Shown piece by piece: positions 6,467 to 14,259 of a DNA stretch of 22,741 nucleotides. Within the stretch, counting starts at the first letter, position 1; the number at the start of each line of letters is the position of its first letter. The translations under genes were made by a program, and so were the position numbers. The stretch comes from a virus: positions 1-22,741 of IMG/VR virus record IMGVR_UViG_3300042507_002831. One strand, written 5' to 3'. The notes beneath the pieces were generated by a model. That model was given only the letters and a program-made list of their open reading frames with translations. It was not told the DNA's origin and ran no database searches.

Positions 6467-7359
6467 TCGGCGCAAACATCCAGCAACCATCCACCGGCGG
6501 AGGTGGGATTTCAGACGGAGACAAGGGCGACATAACAGTCTCCGCGTCCGGAGCAACTTGGACAATCGACAACGGCGTCGTAACAAATGCGAAACTCGCA
6601 GACGTTGCAACCGCCACAATCAAAGGCCGGACAACGGCCGGAAGTGGCTCGCCCGAAGACCTGACCAGCGCGCAAGCGACCGCATTGCTTGATACGTTCA
6701 CCTCGAGTTTAAAAGGCCTTGCGCCATCATCCGGCGGAGGGACGTCAAACTTTCTTCGCGCAGATGGGACGTGGGCCGCGCCATCAGGCGGTGCAACAAA
6801 CAACCTCTATGCAAACGGCCATTGGATTTCTCCCCATTATGGAACCCTTGGCGCAGGCGCAGCGATGGTTGCAAACACGATTTATTTATACCCTTTCACA
6901 GTTCAGCGGGCTATCACAGTCGACGAACTTGGAGCGCGTGTAACGACTGGAGTAGCCGCATCATCGGTTGAGTTAGCAATTTACGCATCAGCCGATGGCG
7001 AGCCTGACGGCGCACCTCTTGCGACAACTGTCAGTTTGAGTAGTGCGACTTCCGGCGTAATTTCCGACAATGTAACGGACTTTAATCTTTCCGAAAAAAC
7101 AACTTACTGGATGGCGACTAATTCAAGCGCAGCGATCACCATGCAGCATTTGAGTGGCGCGCCTCAACTCGCAGCAGCATTTGCCATTGGTGCGCCAACG
7201 CTGGCGACAATATCAAGCTCAGCAACAGCGTCTGGAGGCTGGAGGTTGGTTTCTCAGACATTCGGAACATGGCCTACACTGACCGCAGGCGCAACAACTA
7301 TTCAAACTGGCGCACCTCGCGGTGGTATAGTTTTTCTGCAAATTTCTGCTCTACTATAA
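6463..7359 (+). CDS. Tail fibre or appendage-like protein
   Basis: A 298-residue Gly/Ser/Thr/Ala-rich protein. The N-terminal region has short fibre-type modules: [20 protein letters not shown] (about residues 20-39), [20 protein letters not shown], and a [11 protein letters not shown] motif near 106-116, all typical of phage fibre and collar shafts. The C-terminal two thirds form a strand-rich domain with [26 protein letters not shown] and [16 protein letters not shown]. This resembles a jelly-roll or receptor-binding head of the kind that binds surface sugars. The position between portal and protease is unusual for a tail fibre, so a head or neck appendage is equally possible. Translation is coupled to the upstream gene by ATGA. 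Confidence 0.68.
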   Translation: MIGANIQQPSTGGGGISDGDKGDITVSASGATWTIDNGVVTNAKLADVATATIKGRTTAGSGSPEDLTSAQATALLDTFTSSLKGLAPSSGGGTSNFLRADGTWAAPSGGATNNLYANGHWISPHYGTLGAGAAMVANTIYLYPFTVQRAITVDELGARVTTGVAASSVELAIYASADGEPDGAPLATTVSLSSATSGVISDNVTDFNLSEKTTYWMATNSSAAITMQHLSGAPQLAAAFAIGAPTLATISSSATASGGWRLVSQTFGTWPTLTAGATTIQTGAPRGGIVFLQISALL

Positions 7360-7745
7360 TGGCAATAGCTTACTCACCAATCGCAATCGTTATATCCGAT
7401 GACTACAACCCAAGTCGTCAGCCGTTGGTATTGCCTGCGACTGCAACAAGCGCGGAAGTCGAAGAGGCCGTGGCGAATTACATTTCAGTATTCCGGCCAA
7501 GCGTAACCGCGCTCGAACACCTCGAAAGCGTGGGACTCGGCAGCGACTACCAGCCGACTCTCATCTACCTTCGCATCAATTTGACGGCCGCAAACAAAAC
7601 ATGCGCGGAACTTGACGCGCTCGAAGCCTATTTGCAAGGCGTGTTGGCAGTTTTCGCGCAAGACCAAAGCCCACGAAACGATTGGCCCATGCCACCAGTG
7701 ACCTTTGACGCGGCAGTCATTGCAGCAATGTCCGAACTTTCTTAA
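7359..7745 (+). CDS. Hypothetical protein after fibre-like gene
   Basis: A 128-residue protein of unknown function. Start ATG 7359 shares its A with the TAA stop of the fibre-like gene (TAATG). The earlier in-frame start at 7269 would read inside the fibre gene. The sequence begins with a strand-like [15 protein letters not shown]. The middle is helical (SAEVEEAVANYISVF, then CAELDALEAYLQGVLAVFAQ). It is moderately acidic and lacks signal or membrane segments. Tight coupling suggests an accessory or chaperone for the fibre-like protein, but nothing in the sequence proves it. Confidence 0.6.
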   Translation: MAIAYSPIAIVISDDYNPSRQPLVLPATATSAEVEEAVANYISVFRPSVTALEHLESVGLGSDYQPTLIYLRINLTAANKTCAELDALEAYLQGVLAVFAQDQSPRNDWPMPPVTFDAAVIAAMSELS

Positions 7746-7749
7746 AAAT

Positions 7750-8370
7750 ATGGCGAACGAACTCAACACAGCACAGGCAACCAGCGGGCTTACGATCACC
7801 GCGCAACTCTTTCAGACGGGCGCAGCAGTTGGATCCGCGATAACATGCGCGGAAGTTGGAAGCTCAAGGTTTTATTCAGCCAACATGCCGACTATCACGG
7901 CTGGCACGTATCAGGTTGTTTTCTACCAGTCCGGCGTAACTCCGCTTTCGAGCGGACTCATCGCGTGGAATGGCACGGCTGAAATTTTGGTAAACGATCT
8001 CTCGACCGCTACCACCGCAGGCATTGCGGATGCAGTCTGGGACGAAGCCACGAGCGGGCACACAACGAGCGGAACTTACGGCGGGCGGATCGTGCGATCG
8101 ACTAACGCAAACAACGAATTGGCAATAAACGCTCAGCATCATGCCGCCGCCAATGTCCATCAATTCCAGACCGGCGTAATCGTCTCAGGTGCTTTTGATG
8201 CTGGCGTCCTGACCGCATTTGCTGTTCCTGAATTGCAGGAAATCCACCTCATCCACGGCTTGAAATCCGGCAGCGCGTTGACCGTCACACCGTCCAGCCG
8301 AGCGGCTGGCGCGGTCTCGCAAAACATAACCGGCGACGGAGTCACTAGCACAACCGTCACGCGAGTCTAG
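7750..8370 (+). CDS. Virion structural or appendage protein
   Basis: A 206-residue protein starting at ATG 7750, four bases after the previous stop and behind an AAAAAT leader. The longer in-frame start at 7705 lies inside the previous gene. The first part is a strand-rich domain (LTITAQLFQTGAAVGSAI, then YQVVFYQSG) like the carbohydrate-binding or Ig-like modules of phage appendages. Next comes IADAVWDEATSGHTTSGTYGGR, a segment I recall from many phage tail and appendage proteins. The C-terminus is strand-rich again, ending SQNITGDGVTSTTVTRV. The likely role is part of the same appendage as the fibre-like gene. Confidence 0.6.
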   Translation: MANELNTAQATSGLTITAQLFQTGAAVGSAITCAEVGSSRFYSANMPTITAGTYQVVFYQSGVTPLSSGLIAWNGTAEILVNDLSTATTAGIADAVWDEATSGHTTSGTYGGRIVRSTNANNELAINAQHHAAANVHQFQTGVIVSGAFDAGVLTAFAVPELQEIHLIHGLKSGSALTVTPSSRAAGAVSQNITGDGVTSTTVTRV

Positions 8371-8373
8371 GCC

Positions 8374-8862
8374 ATGCTTGTCAGCCTGCTCATCGCAACG
8401 CAGGGCCTGCTACCAAGCCCGACGCCGCTTTCAATCGGCATCCAAGGGCTTCTGGACCCGGACGCAGTTACGCCGCCACCGCCGTTGCCGCCGATTGTAA
8501 GCGGGCGTGACTTACCGGGTGGATTCTATCGGCACGGGCAGAGAGTAATCGTCGAAATTGCGCGCGGCGTATCTGCGAAACTCAGCACCGCAGATGCCGG
8601 GATTTCAATATCTACAACCGCAAGCGTGCGCGGCTTCTCATTCCTGTCTGGAAGTGGGCTTGCGGATGTATCGACATGCGAAAAATTTTACTTGCAGGGC
8701 AACGTGCAAAACATTTCAGCCAATCGCGTGCGGCAGTCGATTTCCTGTTCCTTCGACGTCGTATATTCCCGCGAAGATGACGAAGCGGAAATGTTGCTAC
8801 TCGCACAGGCCGCGCTTGAGGAAATGATTTTGCAGAACATCGTTGACCAATACGACGATTGA
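8374..8862 (+). CDS. Hypothetical structural protein with Pro-rich linker
   Basis: A 162-residue protein three bases downstream of the preceding stop. The hydrophobic N-terminus (MLVSLLIATQGLLPSPTPLSIGIQGLL) lacks the positive charge of a signal peptide and looks like a phage structural anchor. A Pro-rich linker follows (TPPPPLPPI, about residues 34-42). The rest is a globular domain with GRDLPGGFYRHGQRV and a C-terminal acidic helix (REDDEAEMLLLAQAALEEMIL). The function is not recognised. It is the last of five co-directional genes inserted between portal and protease, and the next gene begins after a 24-base gap containing a TTGACA motif. Confidence 0.58.
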   Translation: MLVSLLIATQGLLPSPTPLSIGIQGLLDPDAVTPPPPLPPIVSGRDLPGGFYRHGQRVIVEIARGVSAKLSTADAGISISTTASVRGFSFLSGSGLADVSTCEKFYLQGNVQNISANRVRQSISCSFDVVYSREDDEAEMLLLAQAALEEMILQNIVDQYDD

Positions 8863-8867
8863 TTTTT

Positions 8868-8873
8868 TTGACA
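8868..8873 (+). promoter_or_regulatory. TTGACA motif 13 nt before protease start
   Basis: Preceded by a T-run in the 24-base gap after the stop at 8862. The stretch TTTTGACATCG followed shortly by GGCA is shared with the gap before the gene at 11178. ATG 8887 has no Shine-Dalgarno sequence. Confidence 0.4.
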
Positions 8874-8886
8874 TCGTCGCCTCGGC

Positions 8887-9735
8887 ATGAGCGACGTCAT
8901 AGAAGCAGTCTCCATAATATCAGTCGGTGAGGCCAAGGGCCACGGACTCTACGTGGACGCGCAAACATTGCGCGAGGTTAAGGCATGCGCGGAAACCTAC
9001 GCTGGCGGCGTCAAAGTCAATCTCGATCACGGTGCGGGAATCAAAGACATCATCGGCTTTGTCGATAACTTTCGCATCGTCGGAGAAAAACTCCTCGGAG
9101 ATTTGAACCTTCTGCAAAACGCAGACCGGCGCGCATATGTTTTGGAAATTGCCGAGAAGCTTCCCGACACATTCGGCATCTCGATTGCATTCAGCGGGCC
9201 CGTGCGGGACATCGGCGGCAAGAGTTTTGCATCGTGCGAGGAACTTTACTCCGCCGATTTGGTGCAGACACCCGCAGCGAATCCCACCGGCCTCTTCAGC
9301 TTCGAAGCAAGGTCAGTTGACAAAATTTCCAAGCAAATGGAAGACACACCCGAAATCGAAATCGAACCCAAGGAAGACGAAGTGAGCATTGCCGACATCG
9401 TCTCCCGTCTCAGCGCCCTTGAATCCGCCTTTGGCGATTACAAGAAGGCAATGGAAGCCGCTCCCGAAGAGCCAAAGGACGAGCCAATGAAAGACTCTGA
9501 AATGTCCAAGCTCGAAGCCAAGCTCGACACGATCATTTCAAACTTTGGCGCAGCTCCCATGAAGGCATCCGCTGCCGCCGAAGTTCCTGCCGAAGTCAAA
9601 TTTGATTTGAAAAATTTGATCGAAACAAAAACCGCAGAACTCGGATCCAAGACCGCCGCAATCAAATTCGCGATGTTGAATCACCCTGCTGAATACATCG
9701 CCCTTCGCGACTCCAATCAACTCAATAACCTCTAA
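8887..9735 (+). CDS. Prohead protease fused to scaffold-like domain
   Basis: Head maturation protease that would trim scaffold and capsid proteins inside the prohead. Residues 1-140 form a compact strand-helix domain with VNLDHG (His48), LLGDLNLL, then LPDTFGISIAFSG (Ser99) and SADLVQTPAANP (122-133). This is the order seen in Ser/His prohead proteases of the herpes-assemblin type. Residues 150-282 are acidic and helical with coiled-coil character (IADIVSRLSALESAFGDYKKAMEA, SKLEAKLDTIISNF), as expected for an internal scaffold, like the C/Nu3 unit of lambda. The location immediately before the decoration and capsid genes supports this. The third catalytic residue is not identified. Confidence 0.78.
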   Translation: MSDVIEAVSIISVGEAKGHGLYVDAQTLREVKACAETYAGGVKVNLDHGAGIKDIIGFVDNFRIVGEKLLGDLNLLQNADRRAYVLEIAEKLPDTFGISIAFSGPVRDIGGKSFASCEELYSADLVQTPAANPTGLFSFEARSVDKISKQMEDTPEIEIEPKEDEVSIADIVSRLSALESAFGDYKKAMEAAPEEPKDEPMKDSEMSKLEAKLDTIISNFGAAPMKASAAAEVPAEVKFDLKNLIETKTAELGSKTAAIKFAMLNHPAEYIALRDSNQLNNL

Positions 9736-9747
9736 TCACCTCACAAT

Positions 9748-10101
9748 ATGGCAACCCAAAATGACATCCCACTCCGCTCGTTCACATTCGCGACCGCGCT
9801 CTCAGGTAACACGCTCGTCCGTTGCTCAGGCGACAACGCAGCCGCCGCACTCGTAACCGCCTCCGAAGTCATCGGCGTCCTTCAAGACGACGTGGCAGCC
9901 GCTGGCGTTGGCGAAGTGAAACTCTTCAAGGCAACTCAATTCGGAATCGTTTCGCCTGGTCCCGTGACCGCTGGCAATTCGGTTTTCGCCACAACCGGCG
10001 GAGTGATTGTCGGAACGCTCGTCACGTCTGGCGTGACTCTCGGAACCGCAATCAATTCCGGCGTAACCGGCGACATCATCGAGTTTGCAGTTCGTCTCTA
10101 A
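9748..10101 (+). CDS. Head decoration protein
   Basis: A 117-residue, Ala/Gly/Val/Thr-rich, cysteine-poor protein between the protease and the major capsid gene, the lambda gpD position (gpD has 110 residues). It is strand-rich throughout (NTLVRCSGDNAAAALVTASEVIGVLQDD, VGEVKLFKATQFGIVSPGPVTAG) with a compact beta-barrel look. Proteins of this type bind the outside of the expanded capsid at threefold sites and stabilise it. It could belong to gpD or to the DUF2190-type capsid decoration group, and the sequence alone does not decide. Its start follows TCACAAT with no Shine-Dalgarno sequence. Confidence 0.7.
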   Translation: MATQNDIPLRSFTFATALSGNTLVRCSGDNAAAALVTASEVIGVLQDDVAAAGVGEVKLFKATQFGIVSPGPVTAGNSVFATTGGVIVGTLVTSGVTLGTAINSGVTGDIIEFAVRL

Positions 10102-10135
10102 GCGCCTGATCGAAACACTCAACTAACTAACTACC

Positions 10136-11095
10136 ATGTCACTCACCACCACCACAATTCGCGGAGACATCGCACAGGCCGTTTACGAGGGCCGCTCGAA
10201 CAAGCAAAACCTCTTCATCGGCGCCGAAGTCATGCCTATCTACGTTGCAGACGTTCGCTCGGGCGAGTATCTGAAAATCAACCTAGGCGCATCCGAGGCA
10301 CTTAACGACGACGCGACGAAGATCGCCGCTGGATCCGCCTATCCTCGCGTTGGACGCAAGTTCACATCGGACACCTTCGCCACTACCGAGTACGGCTTGG
10401 AGGAAGTCCTTCCCGACGCAACTCAGCGCGACCTCGCCCGCTTCTTGGACGTTGAGGTTGCCGTTGCCGACATGCTCCTCAGCCAGATCCAAATTGGCCA
10501 CGAGCTTCGTGTTGCCTCGCTCACCTACGCAGCGAACGGCCTCACAGCCATCTCTGCCGCCGGTGCAACCTCCGCCTACACCGAAGCCAACATCACATCG
10601 TTCGACCTTCCGGCCGACGTCGCCGCTGGCAAGTTGGAACTCGCCAAATATGGCGTGCTCCCAAACACGCTCATCATGTCCGCAGTCCTTTTCGAGCGCG
10701 TCCGCCGCTCGACCAAGGTGCAGAATCAAATGTTCGGCGTAGTCGCCACGAACTCCACCCGCCTACTCTCCGAGCAAGAAGTTGCTCAGGCAGTCGGCGT
10801 TGAAAAAGTCCTCGTTGGCCGCGCTCCTCGCAACACTGCCAAGAAGGGCCAAGCTTACTCAGGCGGATTCGTCTGGGGTGACAGCTACCTTGCACTCGCT
10901 AACACAGTTGGCGGTGAGTTCGCAGCCGGTGGATTCGGACGCACGATCCTCTGGGGCGCTGATAGCCCAGTGCCTTTCGTCTCCGAGACCTACCGCGACG
11001 AAGCCCGCCGCTCGAACATCCTCCGCGTGCGCCAGCACGTATCCGAGAAGGTTGTCGACGGCTCCTCGATCATCCGCATCACGACCGGCCTGTAA
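10136..11095 (+). CDS. Major capsid protein (HK97 fold)
   Basis: Main shell protein of the head. Its 319 residues are close to lambda gpE (341). Visible family features are an N-terminal strand-rich region (LFIGAEVMPIYVADVRSGEYLKIN), a long spine helix (RDLARFLDVEVAVADMLLSQIQIGHELRVASLTYA), a P-domain-like mid-region (LPNTLIMSAVLFERVRRS), and a typical C-terminal ending (RSNILRVRQHVSEKVVDGSSIIRITTGL). Codons are biased to C-ending forms, more than in the neighbouring accessory genes, as expected for a highly expressed gene. It follows the decoration gene after 34 bases and is closed by an intrinsic terminator. Confidence 0.88.
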   Translation: MSLTTTTIRGDIAQAVYEGRSNKQNLFIGAEVMPIYVADVRSGEYLKINLGASEALNDDATKIAAGSAYPRVGRKFTSDTFATTEYGLEEVLPDATQRDLARFLDVEVAVADMLLSQIQIGHELRVASLTYAANGLTAISAAGATSAYTEANITSFDLPADVAAGKLELAKYGVLPNTLIMSAVLFERVRRSTKVQNQMFGVVATNSTRLLSEQEVAQAVGVEKVLVGRAPRNTAKKGQAYSGGFVWGDSYLALANTVGGEFAAGGFGRTILWGADSPVPFVSETYRDEARRSNILRVRQHVSEKVVDGSSIIRITTGL

Positions 11096-11113
11096 AAGAT
11101 CACGGTTCACATC

Positions 11114-11143
11114 AAACCCGCTCTCGCAAGGAGCGGGTTTTTT
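11114..11143 (+). terminator. Intrinsic terminator after capsid gene
   Basis: Ten-base stem AAACCCGCTC (11114-11123) and GAGCGGGTTT (11131-11140) around a 7-base loop, continuing into a T-run through 11143. It lies 18 bases after the capsid stop. It would reduce or end transcription before the glycosyltransferase genes. Confidence 0.88.
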
Positions 11144-11177
11144 GTTGCCCTTTTGACATCGCTCCCTTGGCAGAAAC

Positions 11178-12851
11178 ATGAACCAAAAAAATCGCCTTGT
11201 CGCAGGCTTGATATGCGGCAACGAAGCCGAGCGCATTGAACGGTGCGTCCGATCCCTGCAAAAAATCTGTGATGATGTCGTCATCATCCGCGCCGTCGGA
11301 GCACTTGAACCCGACTCCACTCTTGACATTGCAAAGAGCCTCGGCTGTCACGTCGGCGAATATCGCAACTCACCACTCTGCCGCCATTGGCCGCACCTCG
11401 ATGACTTTGCCGCCGCGCGAAATGTGGCATTTGAAAAAGCCTACGACCTGACCGGCGAAGGCGGCTGGGTTATGTGGGCGGACTGTGACGACGTGCTCCA
11501 GGACAACATGGTTGAGCCTACGCTGAAGGCGCTCCGCGATTGTCCAGCAGAGTGTGACTGGATACTCAGTGATTACGTTATCCCCGAGCAGCACAAGCGC
11601 GCACCGCGCGAGCGATTCTTTCGATACCGCACCGGGTACTGGTGGCGGGCGGTGCATGAGAACGTCCACCCGACAAAGACAATCAAGATTTACATGCGGC
11701 GGGATCTCGAAATCCATCACATGCCGCCACTCGGCCAGCGCAAGAGCAACGAGCGCAACCAGCGGATTCTGGAATGGCAGGATCAATTCGCACCGCATTG
11801 GAAATTTTATCTCCACTACGAAAAAATGATTACCGGCCAGCGCGACCTATCCTTGCGCTACGGCGCGGAGGCCATCGCGATGAAGGACCTCGATCTCGTC
11901 CACAAGTACGAAACGCTGATGAACATGAGCAACATGACGGACGGAGAATCGTCGCTTCGCTTTGCTCAGGCCGCGCGCAAACTCGACCCCGCACGCCGCG
12001 AAGCCGTCGCGCTGGAAGCGTCCATCCTTCTCGACGAAGGCAAGCCGGTTGAGTCTCTCGCGCTTCTCGACGAAATGGAGAAGATCCCCGTCCCCTCCTT
12101 CACGCAGTGGACGCACAAGGCCGAGTATTACGGCGTCAAAGCCAAGCGACTCCGCGCTTGGGCGCTCAGGCTGGCAGGCCGGAAGGAAGAAGCATTCAAT
12201 CTCGAAATGCAGGTTCTCAACGCCGCTCCGCGCCCGCGCATCTCACTGCTTCACGCCACGCGCGGGAGGCCGTTGCAAGCGGTTCAGAACATGAACCTAT
12301 GGCTCTCACGCGCAAACAAGCCGGAGCGCGTTGAACACATCTTTGCGGTCGATTCAGACGACGCCTCCGCAGCCGTTTTGCAACGCTTCTGCGGGGTCTG
12401 CCAAGAGACGGACGGCGGCTCAGTCGGAGCGTGGAATCTGGCTGCCAGTGTGAGCACAGGCCACATCCTCGTGCAATTCTCAGACGACTTTGAGTGCCCG
12501 CCTGGCTGGGATGACATGCTTGAAAGTCGCTTGGACATTAATGCCGAGAAGATTCTCCGCATATCGGACGGATACCGCACTGACGAACTCTTGCCGATGG
12601 CAATTTGCACACGGAAATTTTATGACAAGCACGGACTCTTTTACCCCGATTTCAAAAACCAATTCTCGGACGCAGAGTTCACCATTCGTGCCGAGAAAGC
12701 AGGCGCGATTGTGGACGCTCGTGACGTTGTTTTCGTTCATCATCACCCGGCTTTTGAGCCAATTCCCATTGACGCCACGCATGCACGGTGTAACGATCCA
12801 ATCGAACGCGAACGCGCAAAGAAAATCTTTGAAACACTAACCAAAAAATGA
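11178..12851 (+). CDS. Two-domain GT2-family glycosyltransferase
   Basis: Predicted sugar transferase, 557 residues. The N-terminal GT2-type domain begins RLVAGLICGNEAERIERCVRSL and carries the nucleotide-sugar/metal motif DCDD (102-105) after MWA, then HENVHP (160-165). A helical, TPR-like stretch follows (about 220-345). A second GT-A-like domain starts at residue 353 (PRISLLHATRGRP) with an SDD motif at 435-437. This second domain resembles the N-terminus of the protein at 13102, which suggests duplication. The acceptor is unknown: virion proteins or host surface glycans are possible. A TTGACA lies 19 bases before the ATG. The gene ends with an ATGA overlap. Confidence 0.8.
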   Translation: MNQKNRLVAGLICGNEAERIERCVRSLQKICDDVVIIRAVGALEPDSTLDIAKSLGCHVGEYRNSPLCRHWPHLDDFAAARNVAFEKAYDLTGEGGWVMWADCDDVLQDNMVEPTLKALRDCPAECDWILSDYVIPEQHKRAPRERFFRYRTGYWWRAVHENVHPTKTIKIYMRRDLEIHHMPPLGQRKSNERNQRILEWQDQFAPHWKFYLHYEKMITGQRDLSLRYGAEAIAMKDLDLVHKYETLMNMSNMTDGESSLRFAQAARKLDPARREAVALEASILLDEGKPVESLALLDEMEKIPVPSFTQWTHKAEYYGVKAKRLRAWALRLAGRKEEAFNLEMQVLNAAPRPRISLLHATRGRPLQAVQNMNLWLSRANKPERVEHIFAVDSDDASAAVLQRFCGVCQETDGGSVGAWNLAASVSTGHILVQFSDDFECPPGWDDMLESRLDINAEKILRISDGYRTDELLPMAICTRKFYDKHGLFYPDFKNQFSDAEFTIRAEKAGAIVDARDVVFVHHHPAFEPIPIDATHARCNDPIERERAKKIFETLTKK

Positions 12852-13105
12852 AAAAAAAATTCTGGATTATTGACCTTGAAAATATGGGGGAGGCATTCCA
12901 TCAGGCTCGCGGACCCTTTAAATCCGTTGCTGAAGCCGAAGATCTACTAAGGCAAGAGGCCATGGAATCATTTCAGGGTTTTAACGATCCCGAGAACATT
13001 GGCGAAAACCTCAACTGGGCGCATCCTGTTTTGATCGTCGAAGAAAAAAAGAAAATCCAACAAGTCCCTGTTGTAAAATTTGAAATCAAATTAAAAACTT
13101 TATGA
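12848..13105 (+). CDS. Small hypothetical protein within glycosyltransferase operon
   Basis: An 85-residue Lys/Glu-rich protein of unknown function, linked by ATGA overlaps to both flanking glycosyltransferase genes. It starts MKKKFWIIDLENMGEAF, continues with a helical acidic middle (SVAEAEDLLRQEAMESF), and ends in a strand-like Lys-rich tail (VPVVKFEIKLKTL). No signal peptide or cysteine motif is visible. The base composition is more AT-rich than in the neighbours, which fits a separate origin. Coupling implies production in step with the two enzymes, perhaps as a partner protein, though nothing in the sequence demonstrates it. Confidence 0.65.
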   Translation: MKKKFWIIDLENMGEAFHQARGPFKSVAEAEDLLRQEAMESFQGFNDPENIGENLNWAHPVLIVEEKKKIQQVPVVKFEIKLKTL

Positions 13106-14259
13106 AAAAAATCAGCCTGATACACGCAACCCGAAACACACCCGACCGCGCCCTAGCCACGAAACAGACATGGTTTGAGCGATCGACAAACCCCGAGAAC
13201 GTCGAACACATTTTCGGCATACAGGCGGACGATAAAGAGTCGCACTTGCAATTTAAAACCGCCGCGCTCAGCGTCCCTCCGCCTGACTGGGCATCCTCAA
13301 GCGTTGCAAACTGGAACGCTGCTGCCGCCAATTCAAACGGCGACATCCTCGTCGTCATTGCCGACGACCTCACACCGCCGCAGGCATGGGATGAAGAGTT
13401 GCAAAAACTCCCCGCAGGCAGTGAAGAGTGGGCATGTTACGTGCCGGACTCGCTCCGTGAAGACGGCCTCATGTGCCATCCGGTTCTCTCCCGTGCGCTC
13501 TACAACAAGCGCGGATACGTTTTCCATCCGAATTATTACGGCGTTTTTTGCGACAACGATTTCACGACTCGCACGCAGCTTGAAGCGCCTGTCTTGCAGG
13601 TGAAGGGATTGAAATGGCAGCACGATCACCCGATGAACGGCACGCGCCCGACTGACGCCATCGTTGACCTTCAAAACTCCGAGCGTGCCTATCAATACGG
13701 AGTGAATGTTTTCGTTTCACAGTGGCCACTCATTAACATATTTAACCGCTCACGATCCATCGCAGGCGACATCAATGAGCATATGCTCCGCCTTGCACAG
13801 CTCGCGCGGCAATGCGAACACGTCACAGAGTTCGGCGTCCGCACAGGTATGTCCACTTACTCATTTCTGCACGGACTCTCGAACAAGCCAAACACGAAGC
13901 TCCGCAGCTACGACTTGCATGACTTTTTCAACGTGCACGGCATCAGCTCGCAGCTTGCAATCGACTGGACATTCCAGCAGGGCAGCACGCTCGACGCTGA
14001 AACAATCGAACCGACCGACCTGCTTTTCATCGATACGCTTCACACCTACGCACAGGTGAAAGGCGAGCTCGAAAAGCACGGCAACCAGGCGCGCAAATAC
14101 ATCGTTTTTCATGACACGGTGGCCTTTGGCGTTGTCGGCGAAGACAACGGAACCGGAATCAATCTGGCAATCCAAGAGTTCCTACGTGACAACGAACACT
14201 GGAAGATCGCGGAGCATTACGAGAACTGCAACGGCCTCACCGTCCTCGCACGCAAATGA
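13102..14259 (+). CDS. Glycosyltransferase-like/SAM methyltransferase fusion
   Basis: A 385-residue protein with two parts. Residues 1-215 form a GT-A-like domain (KKISLIHATRNTPDR, ADD at 87-89, then HDHP) paralogous to the second domain of the upstream enzyme. Residues 220-385 read as a class I SAM-dependent methyltransferase of the CmcI/Methyltransf_24 type. They contain the glycine motif EFGVRTGMST (243-252), the acidic YDLHD (270-274), FIDTLHTYAQVKGELE (309-324) and IVFHDT (334-339). The pairing suggests transfer and methylation of a sugar on one acceptor. Both ends use ATGA overlaps. Whether the GT-like half is active is unclear, because its motif is ADD and not a standard DxD. Confidence 0.75.
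   Translation: MKKISLIHATRNTPDRALATKQTWFERSTNPENVEHIFGIQADDKESHLQFKTAALSVPPPDWASSSVANWNAAAANSNGDILVVIADDLTPPQAWDEELQKLPAGSEEWACYVPDSLREDGLMCHPVLSRALYNKRGYVFHPNYYGVFCDNDFTTRTQLEAPVLQVKGLKWQHDHPMNGTRPTDAIVDLQNSERAYQYGVNVFVSQWPLINIFNRSRSIAGDINEHMLRLAQLARQCEHVTEFGVRTGMSTYSFLHGLSNKPNTKLRSYDLHDFFNVHGISSQLAIDWTFQQGSTLDAETIEPTDLLFIDTLHTYAQVKGELEKHGNQARKYIVFHDTVAFGVVGEDNGTGINLAIQEFLRDNEHWKIAEHYENCNGLTVLARK

Noticed and set aside
11153-11190. TTGACA as a -35 box for the glycosyltransferase operon
   Set aside because: At 17 bases the -10 position falls on ACATGA over the start codon, with poor match, so a promoter is not supported.
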